Assembly: GCA_021234155.1 (NCBI GenBank)
Contig: JAJEKV010000502.1
Span: forward strand, 1-64,000
Direction of reading: 5' to 3'
Source: Isoetes taiwanensis
Taxonomy: Eukaryota; Streptophyta; Lycopodiopsida; Isoetales; Isoetaceae
DNA length: 64,000 nt
Both the position numbers and the translations under genes were made by a program. This document shows, one piece after another, positions 48,270 to 59,645 of the stretch. Under the pieces are notes generated by a model, which was given only the letters and a program-made list of their open reading frames with translations, searched no databases and had not been told where the DNA came from. The stretch's first letter is position 1. Each line of letters opens with the position of its first letter.

Positions 48270-48682
48270 TTGCACTAGATGGGAGGCACTAGCATAATCC
48301 AATGTATACAAATCTATATATAACTTCCATTGTTAGTTTGAATTCCATATTATGTATGTCTAAAACACGGAAGAATAGTAGATGTAGATGCATGCATTTA
48401 TAAAACGTGCTAAGAAAATTTTACAAGGTTCCAATTAGCACAAATGTAAGGGCTAAGGTTGGCATAGAGGTTTATGTTGGGGAATTTGTTATGCCTATTG
48501 TTATCGTTTTAAGAGTGTGCTCGTTCTAGGAATACAAAAAGGAAGGTGGTTGCTTTTAAACACTTTTTGTTGTTGTTGTTGTAGACTTGATGTCTTAATT
48601 TAAGTCAAGATTCCTGTGATATCATTAAATAATGATTTCCGTGATGTGTGTTATTTCATATTGTGATTATTTGATGTTGAAA

Positions 48683-48900
48683 CAAAGAAGGAAGGAAGGA
48701 AGGAAGGTACTTTATCATCCACCTGAGACCAATCTGGCCTATGGGACCTAATATTAAACGCAGAAGCCGGATTGACATCGCCTCGGATTAAAAACCCCCA
48801 CCAAGGGTTTTCGAGGGAAAACCGTATAAAGAATCACCTGCCGACAAAAACTAACATACAAAATGCGTAAAACACCCAAATATATACAAATATGCACCAG
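48683..48900 (-). mobile_element. LINE 3'-end fragment with (TTCC)n tail, minus strand
   Basis: Read on the minus strand, CAGGTGGATGATAAAGTACC is followed by five TTCC units (48687-48707). The GGATGATAAA word before a simple-repeat tail matches the end of the relic at 6.06 kb. Only the 3' untranslated part is recognisable; 48900-49600 shows no gene. Confidence 0.5.
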
Positions 48901-49599
48901 ACTCAAAGTTTCTAATCACGAAAGTAGCCAAAGTGGGGAAAAGGTGACCTCGCAAAAGAGCAACATATGCACTAAATATTTCAAAATTAAAAAAAAAAAA
49001 AAAGGGGGATGGAAGGAATGTTGTCATCCAAAGATTCTATAGATTATTACATTTTAATCTTGATGGTTGATGTGTCATTAAGTCATTATATATTCTGCCC
49101 GCCCGCAAATTGTTCCAAGCTAACTGTCTTTGGAAAAAACTATTCTATCCAGATCAGAGGAAAAACTTCAGATACATACAAGTGAAAAAGCAAGTTGTTT
49201 TGCAAAAATATTATGAGAGATCGGGACTCCAACATGAATAAAAATGGGGCAACCACTCAAAAATCGCTCTAGGCTATGGCAAAAGAATGGTAGATGAGTA
49301 GGGCTATTCAATAGTTAACCTAAAAGTGCCATAGACGACACTGAAAAGAACAAGGACAAAATTTCTTTTGTCATAAGATGGGTTTTAAGTATTGAGAAAG
49401 ACAAAGATTGGTGGGAGGATTTCTTTAAAATCATGCAGAATTTCTAAACAACATCTCTCTGCAGGTTCCTTTTTGTTGGCTTGGTAGTTAAGTCTCCCCC
49501 CTTGTCAAGATTGCCCAAGGAATTGTAAAGTGATCTATTTTTTGTAGTACTAAAACATGAGGATCGTATTATGTACCTCGGACATGTGCCCTCAAGAAG

Positions 49600-49815
49600 A
49601 ATGAGGTTCAAACTCCAGAAAAACTTGCAGATTTGCAAAAGGGCATGCTAATAGTTGTACCTTCAATTGACGATGATGATGAAGAGTGTCCTTTCTAGAT
49701 TGCAAGCGTTAGTCATTGTTTATAAAGACAATCTTCCCTCAATGATAAAAGTTCACTGGTATGCCACTAAAGATACAAATCCTTTTGTTGGTCGATATGA
49801 TTCCTGATAATTCCT
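49600..49815 (+). pseudogene. Possible C-terminal fragment of a transposon-type protein
   Basis: A short stretch reads LADLQKGMLIVVPSIDDDDE then PFxIASV and, after a frame change, IKVHWYATKDTNPFVGRYD. The pairing of a small acidic strand-rich stretch with KVHWYA resembles C-terminal regions of plant transposase-like proteins such as the one encoded at 57-61.5 kb. Assignment rests on pattern memory only. It is broken by a stop and a frameshift. Confidence 0.35.
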
Positions 49816-50978
49816 TTTAAGAAGGGCATGAAAACAATGAATAAGAATCACATGGACAACATGACTTGACCAAAACACAAGTGTTGGCTTATGATTTTAC
49901 ATTGAATGTTGATAACAGATTTCAGAGAACAACAATTAACTTGTTGAAGTCCTTCTCATGAGGATAGCCAACGGTTGAACAAGATGAAGACAATGCTCCA
50001 AAGGATTAGCTTTTCGACCATTTGAAGTGATAATGAGGAGAGTGATGACCAATCAAGGAGTTGATGAGTATGATGACATTCCTAATCCTCGCTTCTTCTC
50101 ATTGGCTATAAGCTTGTTGTATAATCTACGCGGTTTGTACGACCGGCATGACTAGTTTTGGCTAGTGTTTGTCGTCCACACTTAAGGTCCTTGCTATGCG
50201 TGCATAGTGTTTTGCAATTTTTTATTTTGCATCTGCAGGACGTGCTCATGAAAGCATTTGCTGAGCACAAAGTGCTATCATACATGTTAGTTATATCTTG
50301 TATTTTGTCGCTTGCCTATGCGCGCATAGCATCTTGTGGTTCTCCTTTAGTAATATGAAATGCATACAGCTTGATCTGCACGTTTTAGTCTTCATTATTC
50401 ATCAAGATTTTCATGGTTGTTTCATTTTTCCACTTTCCATGTGTGTCCTAAAACCACCTAACACCTAATCTATACATGTAAATTAACTAGGCGACTTGAG
50501 AAGTTACTCTGCTCAGAACTCACACAAAGAAAGCTTGTTGGCTGCTCTGAGTCTTAACAGCACTGTACTAATTGATCCAAATGAGTCCAGCTACTGATGA
50601 AGAGTTCAAACCTCAATCTCAAATAACTTTCCTTGACCAACTTCCATGAATTAAATTCATGAAGACATGATCCTAGATCATGATGAGACATATATAAGCA
50701 CAAAGTTTTGTATACACCCTCCTGGTATTTACTTTTCAGTACTCCAAGATCATGCCCTTCATGATCTTTATGACCACTAGGCCACAGTTCAATTGCTAAC
50801 CTCCTTACAAGGCTGCAACCTTAACCTGAATATCTACTTAATACTAGAATTGACAATATATAACAGCAGCATTACCATGGTACAAACGGTACTACAGTAT
50901 CACCATAGCTGCATATTCTATAGCACAACTAATCTAGGTAGTTGCCACAGAGGATCAGAATGGAAGAGTGCAAACAAA
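49816..50978. other. No gene recognised
   Basis: AT-rich sequence. The right part (about 50,500-50,978) should be the leader downstream of the primer-binding site of the minus-strand LTR retroelement, but no gag is visible. Confidence 0.5.
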
Positions 50979-50990
50979 GCTCTGATACCA
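50979..50990 (-). other. Primer-binding site, initiator tRNA-Met type
   Basis: On the minus strand TGGTATCAGAGC, the standard complement of the plant initiator tRNA-Met 3' end, lies 3 bp after an LTR ending in CTGTGACA. Confidence 0.85.
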
Positions 50991-50993
50991 AAT

Positions 50994-51659
50994 TGTCACA
51001 GCCTACACAGAATAGGTTCAATCGAGCTACCAAGAACTAGCTGAGTTCCCCACTCCTTGAGTTCCCAGAACTCCCCACGCGATACTAATCCCCTGGATTA
51101 GTATGAAGCCCAGCTTCACAAATAGTTCTATCTCAAGAACTAGTACTGCAGTAGCAGTATTGCTCAACCACAAGAGCAAAAACACAAGCAGAATGGACAA
51201 TTTCCAACTGAGCCATAGAGCTTTGGAAATAACTCCAAAGGTCGAAAAGGCCTCTAAGCAATCAAGAAAGAAGGTTAAGGTTCATACAACACTGAAACAT
51301 AGACTACTCACAAGAATCTAAGTTTCACAGGATTGCTCCAAAAAGTCGCGGTCCTTTCCAAAACGCCCTTCTTTCCTTTTTATATACCATGGCTATGGCT
51401 AAGATTAGGAAAATCGAAGCCCCAGCCTTTTTCCCTCGCTCCAAATAGCCTCCTATCAATAGATCTAGCTCATCGATCAAACCACAGCCCCGAATCTGCC
51501 TCGTGTAAAGGAGAAAGGGATTTTCCTTTGATCACCCCAACCAATGGGATTCTGCCCACTCCTCAAATCAATGGTTCTCTAAATAATAGATGTCCCATTA
51601 ACAAATAATTTAACTGACCACTTAACATACGAGAAATGCCATTTAAATATCCCTCAACA
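50994..51659 (-). mobile_element. LTR of a Copia-like element, minus strand
   Basis: On the minus strand it begins TGTTGAGGGATATTT and ends GGCTGTGACA (666 bp, TG...CA). A TATATAAAAAGG word at 51389-51378 is a good TATA box, and a tRNA-Met PBS follows. Unusually, a purine tract CCTAGGGGCAG (51670-51660) precedes it, as expected for a 3' LTR. The LTR therefore has internal-type sequence on both sides, as in tandem or recombined elements. No gag or pol is recognisable nearby. Confidence 0.75.
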
Positions 51660-51670
51660 CTGCCCCTAGG
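51660..51670 (-). other. Polypurine-tract-like sequence before the minus-strand LTR
   Basis: CCTAGGGGCAG directly precedes TGTTGAGGG on the minus strand. Confidence 0.55.
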
Positions 51671-51824
51671 TAGCAACTAACCTTTTGAACGTTTCTAAAC
51701 CACCCAGTGGCATTTCTAAGGCGATCATAAAAAACTGTAACAAATGGTCCCGTAAGTATTTTTTAGGAAAATGGATAATGTCAATTTTTTGACAAAAAGG
51801 GCTTCAAGGTCCAACCTTGATCAC

Positions 51825-52402
51825 AATTAAATCATTAAGATAAGATAAGGAGTTTTTACATTTATAGAGACCATGGGGCAATAAGAACACGGGCATGAAG
51901 ACCACAACAGAACTAAAATAAAATAAAAGAAAACAAAACCCCCATGCACGAACAAAGAAGAAGACAATGCTACGCAAAACCAGTCTAAGGATCAGAAGGC
52001 CAACGATCCCAAATGATGGGTATGCCTCCCCTGACCCTCCCCTTTTGGGATGTCTTGCTACTCATCTTGGCTAGCTCTTCCCTCTTTACCGAAATGAAAT
52101 GGAGTAAGATCTTCATGTATCGGGGTAAAAGCATCGCCGTAGGGTGTATCAAAAACGCATTTTGACGCCACATTTTGGCACCACCTTTGTGGTAGAATCG
52201 GTGGTGCATACCGGGTTTGAGATTGCGGAGTGCTAATTAATGAGCCGCCGGTTATTTTGAATTTTATGCCACGCCATTGTCCACCTTTTTGAATTAAGAA
52301 ATAATCACCTCTTCTTCTCGCTTTTTTGCCGCTTTTTTGCCATTGAACCCTAATGGAGTCGAATTGAACGCCGCTGGTTACACGCATGAAATCTCTCCTC
52401 AA
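51825..52402 (-). mobile_element. Probable LINE 3' fragment, minus strand
   Basis: Open frames at 52402-51985 on the minus strand end in a natural stop and are followed by a short untranslated stretch and a (TTATC)n-like tail (about 51832-51850) after GGTCTCTATAAATG. A coding end followed by a simple-repeat tail fits the other LINE ends in the window, but no diagnostic reverse transcriptase motif remains. Confidence 0.35.
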
Positions 52403-52621
52403 ACAAGAGATTGTGCCCCATCAAGATCTAAAGAAGCTTTGGGGTGACAGAGTTCCAAATAACCGGGCTACGTGTATTTCCCCAAATGTTTTGTTCAAAC
52501 TGAAAAATTAAGGCATATGTTTTCTTGTACAAAGTTGAAGAACTGAAAGCAATGAACAATACAAAGAGTTACATGCAAATTTACAAAAGAATTACAGTGG
52601 AAGCCACATACATGGGGTGGA

Positions 52622-52846
52622 ATGGCTCCCTCGAACCCGGCATTGGCTTATTATCTGCATATAAAGGGGGACGATGTTAATTGGAAGAGCTTCTCGGATT
52701 ATTATAAAACTCTTGATGAGAAAGCAGAGGCCAGTTCTTCTAGACCAAAGAGAAAGCATAGGCAAATCCAACCCGACGAGGAGGAAAATAGTAAAAGTGA
52801 TGTGGATGATGAAGATGATAGGAAAAACCAAATCAGGTTCCTCTAG
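52622..52846 (+). CDS. Small exon, acidic C-terminus, unknown protein
   Basis: An ATG-started 74-codon frame begins MAPSNPALAYYLHIKG, contains a basic patch (RPKRKHRQ) typical of a nuclear localisation signal, and ends in an acidic run (DVDDEDDRK). A possible splice donor follows the acidic run, and the next coding-like segment is the coiled-coil frame at 53690. It is plausible as the first exon of the gene that continues through 56.8 kb, but the connection is inferred. Function unknown. Confidence 0.4.
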   Translation: MAPSNPALAYYLHIKGDDVNWKSFSDYYKTLDEKAEASSSRPKRKHRQIQPDEEENSKSDVDDEDDRKNQIRFL

Positions 52847-53144
52847 ACCACACATTCAATATGAACTCACAATCAAAATGTAAGCAGAGAGCAATGTTCT
52901 GAGACCAAAATATGCCATTGCAGGTATGTTCAATTATTAGTTATGTTACAATAGAAAAAAATCTCAAGCTTGATCTAGATTGTTTCTATCAACACAGAAA
53001 AGGTAACATCAAATCCACTTCAAGAATCAGGTATGTCTACTACCATTTTGCATCATGTTGGCTGTATTGTCATGTTGTGTCTCTATGATGCCATCCGTGG
53101 GGCATTTCTTTGCAATGGATGCCGTAATGATAGATGAGGTATGT

Positions 53145-53620
53145 GTGGTGGTGGTGAGTTGTTGGCATCCACCATGTCCCACACCACACCCCACCATCTC
53201 CCACCACTACACTCTACCATCTCCCACCGCCACACTCCCACACCACACACCACCACCACCACACCACACCACCAGACTCCACCATGTCCCACACCACAAT
53301 CCACCACCACCACACTCCACCACAACCACACCACACCCCACCACACCCCACACTCCACCACCACCACACCACACCCCACCACCACACCCCATCACCACAC
53401 TCCACCATGTCCCACACCACACTCCACCACCACCACACTCCACCACCACCACCAAATCCCACCACCACACTCACCACCACACACACACACCATCATTTTT
53501 CACCACCACCACACACACACCACCACCACCACCACAGTTGTTGTGGTGTGTACCGTGGCAAAGATATGTTGTGTGGTGTGTGGTATGTGGTGGTGTGTAG
53601 AGACTACCTTGTGTTGTGTG
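53145..53620. repeat. CCACCACAC-type minisatellite, left
   Basis: About 400 bp of loosely tandem CACCACCACACTCCACCATG and CCCACACCAC words on the plus strand, bounded on each side by short GT-rich stretches of the inverse type (53143-53155, 53540-53625). Frames in all phases are open but are repeat translations (His/Thr/Pro or Val/Gly/Trp) and not genes. Confidence 0.95.
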
Positions 53621-53689
53621 GTGTGTGATTGTGGTTTTCCAACAAGACGGGCTTACTATGTTAGGAGGCTGATATATACGTAGTGTTTT

Positions 53690-53918
53690 GTTTTTGCATC
53701 ATGGCAGACTTGTGAAGGAATGGTTGGCTGCAACATCAGCTAGGTTTGATAGATGCAAGCAACGATTGCAAGCAAACGAAAATAGGAAAAATAATATCAA
53801 AAGAAAGATTGAGTTGATGGAGCATAAAGCATCAGAAATTAGAGCTGATTTGCAACGGATGGCAATCAATCATGACAAAGAACCAAAAGCAAACAGAGGG
53901 TGTTCGGGTTGTGTTTAA
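53690..53918 (+). CDS. Coiled-coil exon, unknown protein
   Basis: The frame reads RLVKEWLAATSARFDRCKQR and continues with a long charged helix rich in Lys, Arg, Glu and Ala (ANENRKNNIKRKIELMEHKA), consistent with a coiled coil of about 60 residues. An AG acceptor precedes it at the end of the minisatellite-bearing interval. It shares strand and spacing with downstream HAD-like and Ulp1-like exons, but joining is inferred. Broken frames continue to 54670, with a readable stretch IHASIAYETARYLRLYLEFT at 54520-54580. Confidence 0.4.
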
Positions 53919-54784
53919 CTAAAGGATGAAGAGCTAAATGGTACAATGTTGCCCTCGGGCTGAAACAATTAAAGAAGGAATTAGCGTAAACTGAAATTGA
54001 GCTAAAGGCATGTGAAGACTTCATCACGGAGCCGCAACCCAATGCAAAGATTTGAGATTTTTTCTCGAGCGTAGTGGTCATGACACTCCTTTAGATCCCG
54101 TGACTTCCAATGCTTCCCGAGGCGTAAGAAGAGGGTGATGAAGGTTGTCCATTTTGTGGACGTTGCCCGAAATGGGGAGGGTAAAATGTTGCCGGCCAGA
54201 TAGTGATAGAACGCACCACCAAGATCACATTCCATGTCTATCACACCATTTGAGGTAAATATTATCATTCTAACCCTCGCCTAAAGACTCTATTGATTTT
54301 GAATTTGTTTTTGACACTCTAGAACCTCGGCCCAGTTAGCTTGTGTCCACATTATGACCGAGACATGGTTTTGGCTTTTGGTGTTCGAGTGGTACCACAA
54401 GAACCAATAGACACAAGTAAGTGCCTTAACTAATGTTCATCGATGTTGTCACAAAGTCATCGACTTAGTGTTTGCAGAATTGCAGAAATTTGAGACCAAG
54501 GATATCCAACAGTTATCCACGCCTCGATCGCTTATGAGACCGCAAGATACCTCCGGTTGTACCTAGAATTCACCCCATTTGATACTCCTAAGTCAATCCC
54601 AATTTGCCGACGGTGGGAGACTCCAAAACTAAATTTGATAGTCAATCGAATGCGCCAGATCAAGTAAGTACCGATGCCACATACATGATTTATTTTTTGT
54701 ATTTTTTTGTGGTCTTCCTCATTTCAATTATGTTGCAGAGATAAATGCTAATGCAACCGGAAGCCATTACTTAAGAGATTCCTA

Positions 54785-55615
54785 GTGCATCTGGATTTAG
54801 GGGGGAAATTAATTCCCTTGAGATTCATTCTCAGACGGGGTCCTTTCACGGAAAAAAGTTTTGGTGCTAAACATGAGCCAAATGCGGATGCAGTGATGAA
54901 GTTGACAAAGAAACCCCAGATTTCGACAAGATGCGATCGCTTCAACGAGTCCAATACAACCTCAACCAAGAAAACCAAGAGGTTAACCGAAATTCTCCTT
55001 GTTTCGGATTTTAATGGGGTTTTAAGCAAGTTTTATGACTTGAAAGAGAGGATCCCCGTGACGCCGAGCCGGTGACCATCCGTAAATTGAACCATCAAAA
55101 GTTAGCGGTTTCGTGCCCGGATTACAGGAGTTCTTAGAATGGTGTTTTTCAAAATTTGAGATTGCATTGTGGTCCAGCATGGCTAAGAGTAATGTTGACT
55201 TGTTGATGAGAAAGTTGCTGCAGGAATATAAGGGCAGATTTCTTTTTATTTGGAATCGGGATGACTGCACCAACACAAAATTAAAAGTGGTTAATAAGCC
55301 AATTTTCCTTAAGGATCTGTCCAAAGTGTACCAGAAATTTTGGAGATACCAGGTGACAAACACATTGTTGATAGATGACAGCAGATATAAGGGTTTACGC
55401 CAACCAAATTTAACACAATGATATGTCCAAATAGTTTTGCTCCCGACAAAGTTGGATTCCAATTTCCTTTTGGAGCAACTCAAACCATGGTCTGGAGGGA
55501 CTTCGGCGCAGTAAAGTGTGCCACTTATGTGAAGGAACATCAAATGTGGAACATGTGGGATTCAAGAGTCGCCAAGAATCGCATGAAAATGCTCGACAAG
55601 TATTTTCATAAATGA
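54785..55615 (+). pseudogene. FCP1-like HAD domain gene, DxNG type
   Basis: Three consecutive segments carry one domain. Segment 54785-55075 has ILLVSDFNGVLSKF, with motif I D-x-N-G at 55007-55018. Segment 55090-55421 has VPGLQEFLEWCFSKF and IALWSSMAKSN (motif II), LFIWNRDDCT, a Lys-bearing LKDLSKVYQKFW (motif III) and TLLIDDSRYKGLRQP (motif IV). Segment 55418-55615 has PFGATQTMVWRD and ends at a natural stop after DKYFHK. This is the same family as the minus-strand relic at 43.7-44.4 kb, with the same Asp-to-Asn change in motif I. HAD FCP1-type enzymes dephosphorylate Ser/Thr; with DxN the activity may be reduced or altered. At least two frame shifts are present. A Ulp1-like region starts about 100 bp downstream on the same strand. 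Confidence 0.72.
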
Positions 55616-55699
55616 ATCTTGTAAAACTTTTTGAAAGTCAATATAAGTAAAAAACTTTCTATGATATGTGTTATACTTTTTCGATTTAAAATATTTGAA

Positions 55700-56700
55700 T
55701 GGATTGTGAGCAAATGTTCTCGCGGTGTGTTTAGAACTAGAGATGATAGAGCTCGGCCAGTCCCCGACTATCTAAAAGCCAAATACACATCCGGAAGTGG
55801 TGCCGAGTGGAACTGGAAACGCGCCGTGATTAGCTCCACCGACATCAAAATTTTGGAAGTCGACACGCAGTGGTTCAATGATCAATTGATCCTCCTCTTC
55901 TCAAGGTGATACTTTCATCTCGATTTGTGATCATCGAGATTGTGCCGATGATATGCATATGTTTGCAGATACATGGAATACTACTTGATTCTCCAAGGAA
56001 TGAGCCAGCCCCTTTCATTTTCTTTGACCCTCTTTTTCACTCGACATTGTCCAAGGACACAAATAGTTACAAAACAATAAGGAAACATGTGAATCGGATA
56101 AGTGCCCGATTACATGTTTTTGCCTCGCTTGTGATGGACATCATCGGGGACTGTTTTCGATTGTAAGCCACGCGTGTCTCGCCTGAGAGATATAAACCGT
56201 GGATATATCACTTTGATAGCTCGAGCTTGCATGGCGTAAGGCATATATTGAGAGGTTAGTGCTTGCTCATTTCATTTTGTTTGTTATGGCACAATGACAA
56301 CAAACTTTGAGTGCAGTGTTCCCGGAATTGCTTGGACACAATAATTTCAGCTTTACAACCTCGGATGTTGTGAAAATTTCCAGAACGCCTCTTCAAACCG
56401 ATGGTCATTCATGTATTCCCTGCCAGATGTTCGTTTATGCACAAATTTGTGAGGGGTACTTGAAAGGAGTGAATATATTGTTGCCCGATCTAGTAAGTCA
56501 ACTTAAGTGTAGCAGACAAAACCAAACTCGTTATTGACAAAGTGTGGTTAACTGCAGGTTGTGGACATTTCAGCACCGTGATCTAGTTGATGTTAGAGTG
56601 TTCATGCTTGAAGTTTTAAGATTAGAAGCAACAAAAGCCGGAACTGAGAGGAACATATGTATTGGGGTGCATGAGTCACCTCATGCACTTAAATCATCAG
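55700..56700 (+). pseudogene. Ulp1/C48-like cysteine protease gene, decayed
   Basis: Exon A (to 55907) reads KILEVDTQWFNDQLILLFSR, matching the Trp-x-Asn-Asp entry of the Ulp1 fold. A 60-bp intron (GTGATACT...TTTGCAG) joins it to RYMEYYLIL. Exon B continues, after a frame shift, with PFIFFDPLFHSTLSKDTNSY and a helix, the usual Asp strand region. Exon C (about 56315-56490) has RTPLQTDGHSC, the conserved Gln and catalytic Cys (Cys codon 56412-56414). A GTAAGT donor leads to exon D with HRDLVDVRVFMLEVLRLEAT. The expected His-Trp segment between exons A and B is missing or unreadable. Ulp1-type proteases cleave SUMO-like proteins; many plant copies are carried by DNA transposons. Its 3' end lies about 200 bp from the 3' end of the opposite-strand transposase-like gene. 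Confidence 0.68.
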
Positions 56701-58849
56701 ATATCTTTCTTATGTACATAATTGTTATTGTAACCTCGATTCATTTCAATGAAAATTCATATTCAATTCATCTCACAAACAAAGGAATCAAGTGTTTGTA
56801 AGAATTCAAATCTTCAAAAGAAATCAAGACAAACTCATTTTCACAATTTGAAGCACAAAACTTCACATGAGTTCCGAAAACTACTGTAATGGTTTTACAT
56901 TTCATCATCATCGAAAGAACTTCGGTAAATTACGTAAAATTTTCTCCTCATCTAAAGGATCCAAACCCTATATCTGATCCTGCTTTGACGTTTAGTTGGT
57001 GTCATGTGAAGTCCGACAATGTGACGTATCTGCGTGTTGTGAATACTATGCCTAAAGCGCGTCTTTTTTCGCAAAGATCATAGTCGACGGTTGATCTTGC
57101 GCCCTTCTTGTAATACATACCTTCTATGACACTATCACCGTGAGATACCATGTTCCATTGAGTTGGAAGTCTTTCTCCACTATCCATTTTGGTTTTGTGC
57201 ACATCGTAATCCAAAATTCAGAACCCTCATCATTCCCTTTCGAGCAACGACTGACAAAATTATCACCAACTCTAAGTGCCTCTCGCTAACATCGTGGGAT
57301 TGGAGGAGAACAAGGACTGTTTGATTTACGGTCCTCAATGTCGCATGCACATTGGAGGATGGTACAATAACTTGAAGTTTCCAATCATCAACGTAGTGCT
57401 TGTTCACAATAACCGTCCCACATGCCATCCAAGCAAGAGTCGCGAAGCATGAAAGTTCCCTCGTGTGCAACCGCAATGGAGATTCGAGGGATTGAATGCA
57501 TGTACACAATGGATTTGCCTAGTGTCCAAAAATCCTTTCTCGCACCCCATGCTTTCTTTCTATCTATATCCTCCACCTTGACTTCCCAAAAGAACCTTTT
57601 TATATTCTTCCTCTTCATCGGGTTTCGGATGTGTTCATCCACTTTCGGATGTTCCACAAGTAAACATCTCTTCGCAACTTCTACCACTTCATGAGCATTA
57701 CCCAATTTTATGCTCGGCCAGTATTTTAATTGCGCTTGTCTTAACCATCTCTTCAACTCAGCAGCTTTGCCATCGTGTTCACCTTTCCCGTGGTTAGAAC
57801 CAAAAAAAATCCACATCATATAGACATCAGTGTCGTTTGTGTACCTAGCCACAAAGTAAAATGGTCTAGAAGCCTTGAATTGATATCTTCGCACCATCCG
57901 AAAACACATAATGTCTCTTTGGAACCCTTCCTTTTCGCTCCGGATATTTGTGGTGCTTCATGAAGTGGTGTTGCCCTAACAAAGTATCGTGTTCCCTATA
58001 TCGATACATAGTAATGTGTTTCCTTGATAATCTCATCCGCCAATGAGTCATCCGATATGTTATTTGAACCAAAATGGTAATCTGATTATTGACCCAAATA
58101 AGCATCGACCGCTCCTCCTCTTGTTCCTTGAATGTATAGTTCTCTCGCAAAATCCACTCACCGAGAGACATGCATCTGTTTGGGAGATTCTCCGGAAGCT
58201 CCTTAAAGCATTTTGCCTACCATTGGTACCTGAAATTATGCAATTGGAAAGATTTTTAGACGCTCTTTCGGTTTATCCAAGCTCCTTGGGTTCTGCCTCA
58301 TTGTATTGATGAGTCGGGTCTCCTACCGTAACTTCGAGACGTTGTCTTTTTCATAGTCAATGTACTCCCATTTCACTTTCCTACCGCCACTTCCTTCCAT
58401 GGGACAGTCTGAAACTTCTTGATTCCCACACTACTCACAATTTCCAAGGATGCACGCCTTCTTGTGAAACTCATCTAATTCACTCTTTGGACACAATATA
58501 GATCTCCACAAGCTTCTCAGACTTGCATTTTTATTTGGTGTGCCCCTGCATTGACCAAGTTCATGTGATCTACAAACATCGCAGTGCAAGTGCAATTCTT
58601 CTGGATGTTTGGTTCTCATCCCATTGAGTCCATCCACTAGCATTTGCATCCTCACGTGTTGAATGCAACAGCAACTATTGAAGTCCTTCAATTTCACAAC
58701 AAACCGTGGTTTTAGCTTCTCAAAAGCTCAAGACTAATCTTAATTTCGGACCTCTTGAACAATAGCATCTGCATGAAATGAACACTAAACTGTTAGGATG
58801 TGTATACCACACCAAACCATGCACCATACCATGCCCCACACTCATCATA

Positions 58850-59480
58850 TTCACCAGAACGAGCACCTTAGTGCTGTGTACCCCACCACACCCCACCACA
58901 CACCACACCATTCACCACACACCATACACCAAATCGTGGAGTGTGGAGTGGTGGTGGGTGTGGTGGTGGTGGAGTGGTGGTGGGGGGGATGGTGGAGTGG
59001 GTGTGGTGGTGGTGGTGGGGTGTGGTGGTGGTGGAGTGTGGTGGAGTGGTGGTGGGGCGGGGGGGGGGGGGTGGTGGTGGGGGTGGTGGTGGTGGAGGTG
59101 GTGTGGTGGTGTGTGGTGTGGTGATGGGGCGTGGTGGTGGGGGGTGGTGGTGGTGGTGTGTGTAGTGGTGTGTGGTGGTATGATGTGGTGTGGTGGAGTG
59201 TGGTGGTGGGGTGTGGTGGTCGGTGGTGTGTGGTGGTGGTGGTGGTGGTGGTGAGTGTGGTGGGGGTGTAGTGGTGGTGGAGTGTGGTGGGGGGTGTAGT
59301 GGTGGTGGTGTGGTGTGGTGTTGTGGATTGTGGTGTGATGTGATGTGGTGGTGGTGGAGTGTGGTGGTGGTGGTGGTGGTGGAGGGGTGTGGCGTGGGAT
59401 GTGGTGGGATGTGTGTGCATGTGGTGGTAATGTGGTGGTCGCAAAGATGTGGTGGTAGTCTATGGTGGTGGAATAGATGG
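58850..59480. repeat. GTGGTGG-type minisatellite, right
   Basis: A short CCACCACACC stretch (58870-58930) switches abruptly at about 58935 to more than 500 bp of GTGGTGGTGGAGTGTGG words. It is the inverse orientation of the array at 53.15-53.62 kb. All frames are repeat translations. It falls between the N-terminal and core parts of the minus-strand transposase-like gene, where an intron is expected. Confidence 0.95.
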
Positions 59481-59579
59481 GGTGTGGTGGGGTGAGGGGG
59501 GAGAATAAATAAAATTGAATCCACGCATATCATACATTAACATGCACACACCCACATGACACCATGGACATAACGCAAC

Positions 59580-59645
59580 CCACACCACACCACACCACAC
59601 CACACCACACCACACCACACCACACCACACCACACCACACCACAC
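59580..59645 (+). repeat. (CACAC)n pentanucleotide array
   Basis: About thirteen CACAC units in tandem (ACCACACCACACC), separated from the GT-rich array by 100 bp of ordinary sequence. Confidence 0.95.

Noticed and set aside
53055-53683. Long overlapping open frames of 180-181 codons on the plus strand and matching frames on the minus strand
   Set aside because: They are translations of the CCACCACAC minisatellite (His/Thr/Pro or Val/Gly/Trp runs), open in several phases at once.
58778-59533. Open frames up to 221 codons on both strands
   Set aside because: Same cause: repeat translation of the GTGGTGG array.
59580-59645. (CACAC)n array considered as interstitial telomere repeat
   Set aside because: The unit is not TTTAGGG or another known plant telomere repeat.
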